Source of the DNA: Candidatus Devosia phytovorans
GTDB lineage: Bacteria > Pseudomonadota > Alphaproteobacteria > Rhizobiales > Devosiaceae
DNA: 64,000 bases
Direction: 5' to 3'
Assembly (NCBI GenBank): GCA_029202405.1
Contig: CP119312.1
Location: 1,741,001-1,805,000 of the forward strand
Shown: positions 42,481 to 54,092 of the stretch, piece after piece
How positions within the stretch are numbered: position 1 is the stretch's first letter
Layout of the letters: each line of letters opens with the position of its first letter
Translations under genes and position numbers: made by a program
Notes under the pieces: generated by a model
What the model was told of the DNA's origin: nothing
The model's input: only the letters and a program-made list of their open reading frames with translations
Database searches by the model: none

Positions 42481-44331
42481 ATGCAATCGCACAAACCGTG
42501 GCAGGAGCAGCGCCAAGACGCGAGCCGTAGCCACTTTCTTTTCAAGCTCGTTTCGAGACTGACCCGAAGCCGGGACGGCGATTCCGCGCGCAATGCGGCG
42601 CGGGCGCACAAATTCCTCGGCTACTACCGGCCCTATGTGCCGCTGCTGCTGGCGGACCTCGCCTGCGCCATTCTGGTTGCGGCCACAGCAATCGCCTTGC
42701 CGCTCTGCGCCGGCTATATCACCACCCGCCTGCCCGAACTTGCCCAAGCCGACAATGGGTTGTGGCAAATCCTCATCATGGGCGCGGTGATGCTGGCCGT
42801 ATTCCTTGTGCAGTCGCTGGCGACCTATTTCGTGGATTACCAGGGCCATGTGATGGGCGCGCGCATCGAAGCCGATGTGCGCAAGGAACTGTTCGAACAC
42901 TGCCAGAAACTCAGCTTCGGCTTTTATGACCGGCAGCGGGTCGGCCAGTTGATGAGCCGGATCAGCAATGACTCGCTGTGGCTGGGCGAGTTGTTTCACC
43001 ACGGGCCGGAGGACATCGCCATAAGCCTGCTGAAGTTCGGTGGAGCGATGGTGGTACTGCTGCTGATCGATCCAGTGCTGGCCCTGCTGGTCATGCTGCT
43101 GGTGCCCTTCGCCGTGGCCTATGCCCGCTATTTCAACCGCCACATGGCCGTTGCCCTCCGCGCCAGCAAGGAGCGGATCGCGGCGGTCAATGAGCGGGTG
43201 GAGGATGCGCTGGGTGGTGTCCGCGTGGTGCAGAGCTTTGCCAACGAGGCCGAGGAGGTGCGGCGGTTCGAAGTGGAGAACCAGAACTTTTTCCGCAGCC
43301 GCACGGCGGGCTACCGCAGCGAGGCCCTGCTCTGGGTCGGCATGGATGGATTTTCGCAGCTGGTGACGATCCTCGTCATCGTGGTGGGCGCGATGCGTAT
43401 CCTGACGGCGGACCTGTCAGTGGCCGACATGCTGACGGCGCTGCTCTGCGTGGGTGTGCTGGTCGACCCGATCCGGCGGCTGGATAACTTCATTCGCCTC
43501 TGGCAGGAGGGCGCCACAGGCTTTGTTCGTTGTATGGAGCTGCTGGAGGAAGAGCCCGACATTGCCGATGCACCGCATGCCCGGGATATCGGGCAGGTGA
43601 AGGGCGCCATCAGCTTCCGCGATGTCGGTTTTTCCTACGGCGAAGGGCACGGAGCGGTGTTCGAGAGGCTTTCTCTCGATATCAGGCAGGGAGAGTTCGT
43701 GGCGCTGGTCGGCTCGTCGGGCGTGGGCAAGAGCACGCTCTGTGCGCTGATTCCGCGCTTCTACGACGTGACCGGCGGCAGCATCACCCTGGATGGCATG
43801 GATGTGCGCGATGTGACACTTGCCTCGCTGCGGCGCAGCGTCGGCGTGGTGCAGCAGGATGTCTATCTGTTCAGCGGCACGGTGGAGGAGAACCTGCGCT
43901 ATGGGCGGCCGGATGCGACCGACGAAGACCTCGTCGCGGCGGCCAGGGCGGCCAATGCGCATGAGTTCATCCTGGGCCTGCCAGAAGGCTACCAGTCCAA
44001 TATCGGGCAGCGCGGGGTCAAGCTTTCGGGCGGACAGAAGCAACGTCTGACCATTGCTCGCGCCTTTCTCAAAAATCCGGCCGTGCTGATCTTTGACGAG
44101 GCGACCAGCGCGCTGGACAATGAGAGCGAAAGAGCGGTGCAGCAGGCGCTGCTGACGCTGGCGAAGGGAAGGACGACGATTGTCATTGCCCATCGGTTGT
44201 CGACGGTGCGGCATGCGGATCGGATTTTGGTGCTGACGCCGGAAGGGATCGGTGAGGAAGGCACGCATGAGGCGTTGATGGCGCAGGACGGGGTTTATGC
44301 CGGGCTCCATCGGGTGCAGGGGCGGATTTAG
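42481..44331 (+). CDS. ABC exporter, fused permease and ATPase (MsbA/LmrA-like)
   Basis: The 616-residue protein joins a six-helix exporter membrane domain (about residues 45-345) to an ATPase domain (about 370-616). The ATPase has GSSGVGKST Walker A, KLSGGQKQRLTIARAFLKNP signature and VLIFDEATSALDNESE Walker B, with the H-loop in IVIAHRLSTVRHADR. The protein should act as a homodimer exporting lipid, peptide or drug; the substrate is unknown. It stands alone on the plus strand, after a 719-bp region without genes, and ends 25 bp before a family C compound repeat. Confidence 0.92.
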   Translation: MQSHKPWQEQRQDASRSHFLFKLVSRLTRSRDGDSARNAARAHKFLGYYRPYVPLLLADLACAILVAATAIALPLCAGYITTRLPELAQADNGLWQILIMGAVMLAVFLVQSLATYFVDYQGHVMGARIEADVRKELFEHCQKLSFGFYDRQRVGQLMSRISNDSLWLGELFHHGPEDIAISLLKFGGAMVVLLLIDPVLALLVMLLVPFAVAYARYFNRHMAVALRASKERIAAVNERVEDALGGVRVVQSFANEAEEVRRFEVENQNFFRSRTAGYRSEALLWVGMDGFSQLVTILVIVVGAMRILTADLSVADMLTALLCVGVLVDPIRRLDNFIRLWQEGATGFVRCMELLEEEPDIADAPHARDIGQVKGAISFRDVGFSYGEGHGAVFERLSLDIRQGEFVALVGSSGVGKSTLCALIPRFYDVTGGSITLDGMDVRDVTLASLRRSVGVVQQDVYLFSGTVEENLRYGRPDATDEDLVAAARAANAHEFILGLPEGYQSNIGQRGVKLSGGQKQRLTIARAFLKNPAVLIFDEATSALDNESERAVQQALLTLAKGRTTIVIAHRLSTVRHADRILVLTPEGIGEEGTHEALMAQDGVYAGLHRVQGRI

Positions 44332-44355
44332 AGGCGAAGATGCGTCTGTGTGGGG

Positions 44356-44471
44356 TACCCCCTCCTAACCTCCCCCTGATAGGGGGAGGGACAGACCGAG
44401 TTTATGGCCCTATCTCACCCCATACGCCGAACGGTCCCTCCCCCTTTTCAGGGGGAGGATAGGTGGGGGTA
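44356..44471. repeat. compound palindromic repeat, family C, between convergent genes
   Basis: Outer arms of about 37 bp (left TACCCCCTCC...GGGGGAGGGAC, right its inverse) each contain their own CTCCCCCT / AGGGGGAG hairpin, separated by about 40 bp. Two inverted hairpin units are the defining feature of REPIN-like elements. The element lies between the ABC exporter stop and the stop of the ZntB/CorA gene and may double as a bidirectional terminator. Confidence 0.8.
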
Positions 44472-44478
44472 TTCTTAC

Positions 44479-45486
44479 TCAGAGCCAATGTTTCTTCCGC
44501 ATCCACCAGACGATGCCGAGCGAAAGCATGGTGAGGCCAATGCAGACGCTCCAGAAGGCGTGGGGACTGTCGGCGAAGGGAATGCCGCTGACATTGATGC
44601 CGAGAACGCCGGTGATCAGGGTCAGCGGCATAAAGACCACGGTGACGGCGGCCAGCAGCAACATCGTCCGGTTCAGCTTTTCGGCGCGCTCGTCCATGAT
44701 CTGCTCACGGACGAGCACAGCGCGTTCGGACAGGGCCTGCAACTCGTCGCCGATGCGGGACGATCGCGCCGCGGCCTCACGCAGGCGGAGGCGGTCCTTT
44801 TCGGTGAAAAAAGACAGATCCTCGATTTCGAGCGTATTGAGCACGTCGCGCTGCGGCCAGACGAGGCGGCGGAAGTTGATCAGCGTGCGGCGCAGGTGTT
44901 CGAGCCGGTCCTGGGCCTTTTCGGTCTGGCGGGTGATTAGCGTTTCCTCGATCTCGTCGAGCTTGTCGCCAAGCATTTCGAGCAGGGGTTCAAGCCGGTC
45001 GGCAGCACGCAGACCAAGGCGGGCGACGAGGTCGGCGGGGGAAACGGGGGCATAGTTGGAGACTTCCCAGCGGGCGAGGCCGAGGAAATCGACGACATTG
45101 AGCTCGGAGGCAATGATGACGCGGCCCTTCTCCAGCCAGAGCGTCAGCAGCTGGCGGCCCAGATCATCGGGCGCGGCGCTGGGACGGACAACGCGCAGCA
45201 TGACCAGGGCCTTGTCTTCCATGATGGTGCAGCGGGCGCGGGTGGTGGGCGCGGTCAGCATGTCGGCATAAAAGGGGCCGAGTTCCTCGCGTAGCCAGAC
45301 CTTGAAATCGGGGGATTTGGAATTGCCGGCGACGAGCTTGAAGCCCTTGGCCGGAATTATGGGATGTTCGGCGCTGTTTTCGTGCCGGGTGACGCCACCC
45401 TTGCCATCAAAAACCAGAATGGTGCCGAGGCCCACCATGCCATTGCGCTTGGCGCGGTCGGTGGGCTGGTGTGCGATATCGTCCAT
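44479..45486 (-). CDS. CorA/ZntB-type metal ion transporter
   Basis: The 335-residue protein has a large acidic cytoplasmic domain, a long helix (about residues 180-275) and two C-terminal membrane helices. The pore motif reads GVLGINVSGIP, with GIN in place of CorA GMN; ZntB proteins use such GxN variants. It probably moves zinc or another divalent cation. ATG at 45486 has AAGGGA upstream. The final residues MRKKHWL match the basic tail typical of the family. Confidence 0.9.
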   Translation of the reverse strand: MDDIAHQPTDRAKRNGMVGLGTILVFDGKGGVTRHENSAEHPIIPAKGFKLVAGNSKSPDFKVWLREELGPFYADMLTAPTTRARCTIMEDKALVMLRVVRPSAAPDDLGRQLLTLWLEKGRVIIASELNVVDFLGLARWEVSNYAPVSPADLVARLGLRAADRLEPLLEMLGDKLDEIEETLITRQTEKAQDRLEHLRRTLINFRRLVWPQRDVLNTLEIEDLSFFTEKDRLRLREAAARSSRIGDELQALSERAVLVREQIMDERAEKLNRTMLLLAAVTVVFMPLTLITGVLGINVSGIPFADSPHAFWSVCIGLTMLSLGIVWWMRKKHWL

Positions 45487-45539
45487 GCTCGATCCCTTGG
45501 GAAGAAGCACAATCTAGCGCTGGCCGTGATCTGGCGAAA

Positions 45540-45575
45540 GCGGGAACCCTGCTTTGAGTGAAGCAGAGGTTCCCG
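45540..45575 (-). terminator. hairpin downstream of valS
   Basis: CGGGAACC plus CTGCTT pairs with AAGCAG plus GGTTCCCG around a short loop, giving a 14-bp stem with one bulge. It lies between the valS stop and the ZntB/CorA start on the minus strand. The T-run is weak. Confidence 0.5.
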
Positions 45576-45648
45576 GTTTCGTGTTGCTCACGTTTCCGAA
45601 CCACAAAACCGGCGGCCAATTTGCTGGAAACGCGTTGGCGTGGTCGTC

Positions 45649-48405
<2,757 letters not shown>

Positions 48406-48561
48406 AGGTCACTCACAACGGAAAGCGCCCGACAAGGACAGCCTTGGCAGGGCGAAAAGAAGTTGGCTGACTTCAATCAAATGCGAGGAGCGTGGTCAAC
48501 AGGGGAGCCAGCAGGCAACACATGCGTTAGACTATCGACAAGGCTCGGCACGGAGGCAGCG

Positions 48562-48840
48562 ATGAAGCGTATATTTGGCGCAGCGATGATGGTTTTGCTC
48601 GCCGGGGCGCCGGCCATGGCCGCCTGCCCGGCTGCGGTGCCGGGCGACAGCGTCGAGGAGATCGAGGCGAACCGGCTGCGCGTCATCTGCCTGCAGCAGC
48701 AGGCATCGCAGGATGCGCGGATCCGGAGTATAGAGATGGATATCCAGATGCTGCAGATGAAACAACATCAGCTGGACCTGCAGCGACGGTTCGACAATCT
48801 TCCGCGTTACGAGCCGCCGAAGATTGTCATCCCACGATAG
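48562..48840 (+). CDS. small exported coiled-coil protein
   Basis: The 92-residue product has a Sec signal peptide of about 20 residues (MKRIFGAAMMVLLAGAPAMA) and a mature helical part (EEIEANRLRVICLQQQ, then a heptad-like IRSIEMDIQMLQMKQHQLDLQRR). CGGAGG precedes the ATG at good spacing. Codons just upstream in the same frame are antisense to valS and not part of the gene. It is likely periplasmic; the function is unknown. It lies between valS and popZ, which are on the minus strand. Confidence 0.75.
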   Translation: MKRIFGAAMMVLLAGAPAMAACPAAVPGDSVEEIEANRLRVICLQQQASQDARIRSIEMDIQMLQMKQHQLDLQRRFDNLPRYEPPKIVIPR

Positions 48841-48848
48841 GGATTGGC

Positions 48849-49607
48849 CTATTCGCCGCGCGAGACGCGGGCGATTTCCTTTTCCACCATGCGCTCGACA
48901 ACGGATGGCAGGTTCTCGTCCAGCCATTCCTTGAGCATGGGACGGAGCATGTCTCGCATTAGCGACTCGATGGTGGCGCCGGTATTGCCCAGGCCGAGGT
49001 TGTTGAGCTTGCTGATCGAACCACGCACGGCAGCCTGGGTGGCCGGCTCGAGCAACTGGTCGGCCATGCTGGCAGAAAGCGTCGGATCGGGCAGCGGCGC
49101 AGCCTGCGACACTGACGGCTGGGGCGGCGGCGTGAACACGGGCTCCGCCGCAGGGGCTGCGGCAAAAACGGGTTCCGGCTCTGGCTCGGGTTCAACGACC
49201 GACAGGGGCGGCGGATCGAAGGAAGGAAGGTCTTCTTCTTCCTCCTCTTCGGGCTCGCTGATGTCGAAGGCAATGTCTTCGGCTTCAACCAGCTTGGGCG
49301 ATGCAGCCATGGGCTCGTCGGCGCTGGTGGTGTCGGCGAGGATGGAATCGAAGCTGAAGCCACCGATATCGTCATCGTCCTTGTCGACGATCTGCGACGG
49401 CGACAGGGCCAGCGGCTCGATGTCGTCAAGCATGTCGCTGAGGTCACGATCCAGCGGATTGGCGGCCGGGGTCGCCTGCATGGGAGGCGCGGCGGACTGC
49501 ATGGAGGGCCGACGCGGCGCACCTGCTGCATCGTCATCGGCGATGATCTGCCGGATGGACGACAGAATTTCATCCATTGATGGTTCTTTGGGTGCCGGCT
49601 TGTTCAT
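48849..49607 (-). CDS. popZ: polar organising protein PopZ-like (DUF2497)
   Basis: The 252-residue protein has the PopZ layout: a conserved N-terminal helix (EPSMDEILSSIRQIIADDD), a long acidic/Pro-rich middle (about residues 30-180) and a C-terminal oligomerisation region (VRGSISKLNNLGLG, then MLRPMLKEWLDENLPSVVERMVEKEIARVSRG). In Caulobacter and Agrobacterium PopZ builds a polar matrix that anchors the ParB-parS complex. ATG at 49607 gives the standard N terminus. It lies upstream of valS, as in related genomes. Confidence 0.9.
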   Translation of the reverse strand: MNKPAPKEPSMDEILSSIRQIIADDDAAGAPRRPSMQSAAPPMQATPAANPLDRDLSDMLDDIEPLALSPSQIVDKDDDDIGGFSFDSILADTTSADEPMAASPKLVEAEDIAFDISEPEEEEEEDLPSFDPPPLSVVEPEPEPEPVFAAAPAAEPVFTPPPQPSVSQAAPLPDPTLSASMADQLLEPATQAAVRGSISKLNNLGLGNTGATIESLMRDMLRPMLKEWLDENLPSVVERMVEKEIARVSRGE

Positions 49608-49750
49608 CAGTGCCTCATACTCATGCGCGCCCAAACCGGAATGCACCTTCCGCGAAGTGCCACTCACCCGATTCGTTACCAACACCTTAGCGGCAGGAGC
49701 GGCAATGGGGAATCACCCATAAGCCTGCACTCTGCTTCTTCCACTAAAAC

Positions 49751-49777
49751 TTGTGGCCGGGCATTGCCCGGCCACAA
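49751..49777 (-). terminator. Rho-independent-type terminator after the tolC-family gene
   Basis: A 12-bp perfect stem (TTGTGGCCGGGC and its complement) closes an ATT loop, 24 bp beyond the stop codon of the tolC-family gene. On the minus strand it is followed by AGTTTTAG, a short T-rich tail. Confidence 0.75.
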
Positions 49778-49801
49778 AGGATGGTTCTTGGTGTTTGAAG
49801 C

Positions 49802-51166
49802 CTATTCGGCGACGGTGCGCAACTCCTGCCAGACGTCTTCGACAGCCTGGTTGTAGCGCACGGCCGACTTGATCTGCACCGGCAGGCCCAGATCCCGCGC
49901 TGTCAGGTGGCCCATGGCTGAGAGCAGCGAGAAGGTGGCGATCACCTTGTTGGAGGATGCGGTGATCAGCGCTTCACGCGCTGTGGTCAGTTCGGCCTGT
50001 GAATCCAGCACATCGAGCGTGGTGCGCGTGCCCAGGTCGCGTTCCTGGATGATGCCATCCAGCACGGTGCGGCTGGCGGAGACGCCGGCATTGGCAGCGG
50101 AAATCTGTGCGTCCGCGCTCTGGATACCAGCCCAGGCGGCAATGACCGCCTCGCGGATCTGGTCATAGGACGACATGGCCGTCACTTCGGAGCGGATCTG
50201 GTTGATGTTGGCGCGACGGACGCCTGCACCGATGGCACCACCTGCGTAGATCGGCACGGTGATGGTGAAGCCAACCGAAGCCGAGAGGCCCGTGCCGCCG
50301 GTCAGGGTGTTGTAGCCGGTGCCGACACTGCCCTCGACAGAGGCCGTCGGACCACCGGCGGCGGAGGCAGCATCGGAGCCTGCCTGGGCCGCGCGAATGG
50401 CTGCCTTGGCCTGGAGGATCGCCGGGTGACCGGCTTCGGCCTCGGCAATGGCGGTCTGAAGGTTTGCCGGAATCAGGCGGGCAAAATTGTGCGAGGAGTC
50501 GAGGTTGCCCGGCAGAGCGCCGACGAGGCGCTGGAAAGTGGCCTGGGCAATTTCGAGGCTGGCCTGGGCGGCACGATAGGTGGCGTCACCTGACGCCAGG
50601 CGCGCTTCAGCCTGGGCGACGTCGATACGGGTACCCTCGCCCACATCGAGCCGATCCTGCGCCGACTGCAGCTGGGCGCGGTAGAATTCCATGTTTTCCT
50701 GGCGCAGGGCCAGAAGCTGGCGACCGCTCAGCACATCCATATAGGCGCTGACAACATCGAGCAGGACGGTCTGCTCGGTGGTGCGGATACCATGCTCGGC
50801 GGCTTCGGCCGCCGCACGGGCGCCCTCGATTTCCGCATCGGTCCGGTAATTGTCAAAAATGGTCTGGTTGTAGCCAAGGCCCGCGGTGAAGGCAGCGCCG
50901 CCATCGACCCAAGTCCCTTCCGGGGTCAGCAGCAGTGACTGGTCACCACCGAAGGTGGCACCGACCGTCGGGCGCTTGCCGGCATTGGCCAGGGCAACGT
51001 CCTCGGCAGCGATCTTGGCATCGAGCAAGGCCGCCTGCAGGTCAGGAGCATGATCATACGCCTGGGTCAGTGCCTGGGTGATCGACTGGGCATGAGCCCC
51101 GCCAACAGACACGGATGCCAGAGTGAGCGCCAATGCACTGGCGACCAAATTTACGCGAAAACCCAT
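49802..51166 (-). CDS. tolC: TolC-family outer membrane efflux protein
   Basis: The 454-residue protein has a Sec signal peptide of about 26 residues (ending GGAHAQ) and two homologous helical/beta repeats with the outer-membrane-efflux pattern, including the YRTDAEIEGARAAAEAAEHGIR and GSGVRRANINQIRSEV segments. It should form a trimeric channel from the periplasm across the outer membrane and serve RND or type I exporters elsewhere in the genome. It is similar to Brucella BepC and rhizobial TolC. It follows the pcm-like gene by 132 bp. Confidence 0.92.
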   Translation of the reverse strand: MGFRVNLVASALALTLASVSVGGAHAQSITQALTQAYDHAPDLQAALLDAKIAAEDVALANAGKRPTVGATFGGDQSLLLTPEGTWVDGGAAFTAGLGYNQTIFDNYRTDAEIEGARAAAEAAEHGIRTTEQTVLLDVVSAYMDVLSGRQLLALRQENMEFYRAQLQSAQDRLDVGEGTRIDVAQAEARLASGDATYRAAQASLEIAQATFQRLVGALPGNLDSSHNFARLIPANLQTAIAEAEAGHPAILQAKAAIRAAQAGSDAASAAGGPTASVEGSVGTGYNTLTGGTGLSASVGFTITVPIYAGGAIGAGVRRANINQIRSEVTAMSSYDQIREAVIAAWAGIQSADAQISAANAGVSASRTVLDGIIQERDLGTRTTLDVLDSQAELTTAREALITASSNKVIATFSLLSAMGHLTARDLGLPVQIKSAVRYNQAVEDVWQELRTVAE

Positions 51167-51298
51167 TGCCCGACTCCAAATACCTTACAATCCTAAGCGC
51201 GACCGGCGTTTTCCACAACCTGCCGCAGCATTAACTGCTAAACTTTAATGCGCAGTTCATTTACCATTGTGCTCGGAAAGCAACACTTTGACTGTGCT

Positions 51299-51955
51299 TC
51301 AGAGCTCGAATTCCTTGACCACTTCATGCCCCGGCAAAAGCGGCAGCGATGCATTAAACGTCGACCGCTGCGTAACTTTACCGTCTGCGCTGACATAGAC
51401 ATGGGCCGTACCGATCGGGCCATTGCGCAAGAGAGCGACGATCCGCCCGCCGGGGCGCAGCAGATGCAGCCAGAGCGGGGGGACAGTATCAATCATCCCT
51501 TCCGCCATGATGACATCGAAGGCAGATGGGGAAAATTTCTCTAACCCGCCTGAAATCACGCGTGCATTGCCGATCTGTTGCACTGCCAAATTGGCTGTAG
51601 CGCGCTCTGCCAGGCCCGCATCAGGTTCAAGGCCGGTTACCGATGCGGCGAGCCCGGCCATCACGGCGGTGGCATAGCCAGTGGTAGCGCCGATATCGAG
51701 GACATCATCACTGGGCGCGATTTCAGCGAGCTGGATGAGTTTGGCAAGGATGGCCGGCGCCGGCATGAAGCGCCCGGCGGGGGGCCGGTCGAACCAGTGG
51801 AGATCATCGACATAGGCCAGGTCGCGGCGCGCTTCAGGCACAAAGCGTTCGCGCGGCAGGCGACCCATTTCGGAAATGAGGCGCGTCTCAAAGACACCGC
51901 CGGCGCGGAGCTGCCCATCGACCATGATCTGACGTGCCCGATCGAAGTCGATCAT
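51299..51955 (-). CDS. protein-L-isoaspartate O-methyltransferase-like protein
   Basis: The 218-residue protein has the PCMT fold: MVDGQLRAGGVFETRLISEMGRLPRERFVPE at the N terminus and the AdoMet motif VLDIGATTGYATAVMAGL. The family active-site segment T-I/V-S-x-P is altered here to RFMPAPAI, lacking the usual Ser, and the glycine-rich loop is GATTG rather than GSGSG. Methyl transfer to isoaspartate is therefore uncertain. It lies upstream of the tolC-family gene, as I recall from many alphaproteobacteria. Confidence 0.85.
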   Translation of the reverse strand: MIDFDRARQIMVDGQLRAGGVFETRLISEMGRLPRERFVPEARRDLAYVDDLHWFDRPPAGRFMPAPAILAKLIQLAEIAPSDDVLDIGATTGYATAVMAGLAASVTGLEPDAGLAERATANLAVQQIGNARVISGGLEKFSPSAFDVIMAEGMIDTVPPLWLHLLRPGGRIVALLRNGPIGTAHVYVSADGKVTQRSTFNASLPLLPGHEVVKEFEL

Positions 51956-52154
51956 TGGTTGGATGCCCTGCTCGCGTTGTGCCCGAGGTGATTATCCATC
52001 GCCCGATGCGCTGGCAAGACTTGAACTTGGGCCAAATCGTTCCAGTGCAGCCTCTAAAAGCTTCGAAAGGCCGCTAGCTCCGCGTTAACTACGCCGGGGA
52101 AAGCGCCGAAACGGGGCGTGGTGCATGGCGTTGATCCTCTGAAGGAGCACGTCG

Positions 52155-52430
52155 ATGACCACGGGTTTCAACGGATCAGAAGAGATAGAGATATCGCGAC
52201 GGAGCCTTGCCAACTGGCGCGGCGTGGCGGTGCTGTCAAAGAGGCCCAATGAGATTGTACGCCTCTTGCGCGACGAGGTGCATGCTCTTGAGGCGCTGGC
52301 ATTATCCCAGCCGCGGAATGCGCCAGCGGCGGCGCAGCTGATCGCTGCCTACGAAAGTCTGGTAGAGACCATGCTGCGACGCATCGGAAGCAGCCGACCG
52401 GATCGCCATGCAGCGAGGATGGCTGGCTAA
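52155..52430 (+). CDS. small hypothetical protein
   Basis: The 91-residue protein has an N-terminal disordered part and a helical C-terminal part (PNEIVRLLRDEVHALEALALSQ, AAAQLIAAYESLVETMLRRIG). GAAGGAGC precedes the ATG, which supports translation. No family is recognised. Its stop codon overlaps that of the convergent small membrane protein by 3 bp. Confidence 0.55.
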   Translation: MTTGFNGSEEIEISRRSLANWRGVAVLSKRPNEIVRLLRDEVHALEALALSQPRNAPAAAQLIAAYESLVETMLRRIGSSRPDRHAARMAG

Positions 52431-52630
52431 GACCAGCCGCCGACCAGTCGGGTGATATAGACAGTTATATTGTGCAGCATGGCTGGATTGTACCAGAGAT
52501 AGATGCCGCCGCCGATCACCCCAAGCAGGAAGACAAAGCCGATCACCTTCTTGAGGACCGAAAAGACTAGCCAGACGACCACTATGGCGCCGACCCCGAG
52601 ACCAATGAGTGTGAGTGTATCGGCAGGAAT
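52427..52630 (-). CDS. small two-helix membrane protein with probable ATT start
   Basis: The frame of 67 codons ends with TAG at 52427-52429 and reads PADTLTLIGLGVGAIVVVWL, then VFSVLKKVIGFVFLLGVIGG and a short tail ending LVGGWS. Two hydrophobic segments (about residues 6-26 and 29-47) are clear. No ATG, GTG or TTG lies in frame before the stop upstream; ATT at 52630 sits 7 bases after AGGAG, the ideal position, so an ATT start is the best reading. It overlaps the convergent 91-residue gene by 3 bp. A sequencing change at the start codon is the alternative. The function is unknown. Confidence 0.5.
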   Translation of the reverse strand: MPADTLTLIGLGVGAIVVVWLVFSVLKKVIGFVFLLGVIGGGIYLWYNPAMLHNITVYITRLVGGWS

Positions 52631-52744
52631 CGGAATTCTCCTCAGAATCAGGGCAGTCCAGGCCGAATCTCACTCAACCATGCCCAAAGCGAGGCAAACA
52701 GGCAAAGGGCTCGTCCGTCGAGATAAGTGGCAATGTCGGGAAAC

Positions 52745-52818
52745 TGGAGGCCTCGTCCGGAATTGAACCGGAGTACACGGATTTGCAATCCGCTGCGTAA
52801 CCACTCCGCCACGAGGCC
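52745..52818 (-). tRNA. tRNA-Cys (GCA)
   Basis: On the minus strand the 74 bases fold as a tRNA: acceptor GGCCTCG / CGAGGCC, anticodon stem GCGGA / TCCGT around TTGCAAA with anticodon GCA, and T arm CCGG-TTCAATT-CCGG. The discriminator is T, as in tRNA-Cys, and CCA is encoded at the 3' end (52745-52747). Confidence 0.96.
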
Positions 52819-52906
52819 TCACGCCGCCTTTCTAGGGGTTTGCCGCTTCCTGTCAAGGCGGAGCTTGAAGCGGTGACGTGGACAGGCGTCAATGGCCGCC
52901 CTCGAG

Positions 52907-53152
52907 CTATCCGCTCATGTCAAAAGTCACTGCGGCGCGGAACAGGCGGCGTCGCTGCTGGTCGGCAACGCAGACTACGAGGACCAAGCGTCCGTCGCGC
53001 GGGATTTCCTCGGCAGCCATCTGAGCCAGTGTCTGAACGGCTTCGTGGCGGGCAGCGGGCTCATCGGCCAGATCGAGCCCCTCTTCGTCCGACCGCAATT
53101 GATCGTTTAGGACAATATCAAAATAGTATCGCGCCAATCCTGCGCACTCCAT
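52907..53152 (-). CDS. DUF6894-family small protein
   Basis: The 81-residue protein matches the short alphaproteobacterial DUF6894 pattern: ARYYFDIVLNDQLRSDEEGLDLADEPAARHEA, a helix with LAQMAAEEIP, and a C-terminal strand pair (VLVVCVADQQRRRLFRAAVTFD). The function is unknown. The start may be the ATG at 53152 or a TTG six codons later (LARYYFDI). It lies between tRNA-Cys and a Crp/Fnr regulator on the same strand. Confidence 0.75.
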   Translation of the reverse strand: MECAGLARYYFDIVLNDQLRSDEEGLDLADEPAARHEAVQTLAQMAAEEIPRDGRLVLVVCVADQQRRRLFRAAVTFDMSG

Positions 53153-53207
53153 TGCCTGGTCGCTGGTTCACGGTTGGAACAGGCCGACAGAAAGTCGGCC
53201 CTGTTGA

Positions 53208-53957
53208 TCACAATCCGACAACCGACTTCACCTCATCGTCGTCGCGCAGATGCAGATATTGGGGATCGAACTGGGCGAGTTCCTGCAGTTCGGCCCAGCG
53301 CAGGATGGTGACGACGCCCTTTTCGTAGTTGAGCAGCCCGGCGCCACGGATATCCTGCAGCGTGCGATTGGCGTGCACGGCGGAAATGCCGAGCATGTCG
53401 GCCAGGTCGATCTGGCTGACGGGAAGCGGAAAACTATCATTGCTCACAAGGCCAACTGCATCGGCGCGTACATAGAGTTCGCAGAAGAGGTGGGCCATGC
53501 GGGTATCTGCTTCGGCCTGACCGATCATCAGCATCCAGGCGCGGAAGGCTGCTGAATCGAGAATGGTGTCCCGCCACAGCAGCGCCGTCAGCGATTCCGA
53601 TGCCCTGAGCAGGCCGCGAATTGCCGAATGATGGATCAAGGCAAGCTTGCAGGCGGAAGTGGCGACCAGGGAATGGTCCATGGTCTTGAGGTAAAGGCCA
53701 TGCAGATCGGGAAGATCACCCGGCATGTGCAATGAGAAGATCTGCCGATGGCCATTGGGCAGGAGCTTGGAGCGATGGACAAAGCCGTCGATGACGAGGC
53801 AAGCCGTCGTGGGCTCGGCTCCTTCCTCGATGATTACATCCTGCCGCTGATAGCTGGCATATTGAACCGGCAGCGACTGCAGGGCGAGGCGATCATTGGG
53901 TCCAAGCTGACCAATGGCGTCAAGGCGCCTGATCAACCTGTCGATAGCGAGGGTCAT
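53208..53957 (-). CDS. Crp/Fnr-family transcriptional regulator
   Basis: The 249-residue protein has an N-terminal cyclic-nucleotide-binding-like beta barrel (VIIEEGAEPTTACLVIDGFVHRSKLLPNGHRQIFSLHMPGD) and a C-terminal Crp helix-turn-helix (LPVSQIDLADMLGISAVHANRTLQDIRGAGLLNYEKG). There is no Fnr-type Cys cluster, and the cAMP-binding Arg is not evident, so the signal is unknown. It is divergent from a second Crp/Fnr gene, 135 bp away. Confidence 0.9.
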   Translation of the reverse strand: MTLAIDRLIRRLDAIGQLGPNDRLALQSLPVQYASYQRQDVIIEEGAEPTTACLVIDGFVHRSKLLPNGHRQIFSLHMPGDLPDLHGLYLKTMDHSLVATSACKLALIHHSAIRGLLRASESLTALLWRDTILDSAAFRAWMLMIGQAEADTRMAHLFCELYVRADAVGLVSNDSFPLPVSQIDLADMLGISAVHANRTLQDIRGAGLLNYEKGVVTILRWAELQELAQFDPQYLHLRDDDEVKSVVGL

Positions 53958-54092
53958 GAGGTATCTCCGGTGCAGAGGAGAACGCCCGACGGCGAACAGG
54001 GTTCAAATCGGCATAATTGGCAGCGGGCGATGCAACAAACCGGGCATAAATCCTCATCCCGAGCGGGACTTAACTTATGTAAATGACACGGA

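Noticed and set aside
42032..42562. Plus-strand frame of 176 codons before the ABC exporter
   Set aside because: It overlaps the exporter start, lacks a ribosome site and has no gene-like codon pattern or family.
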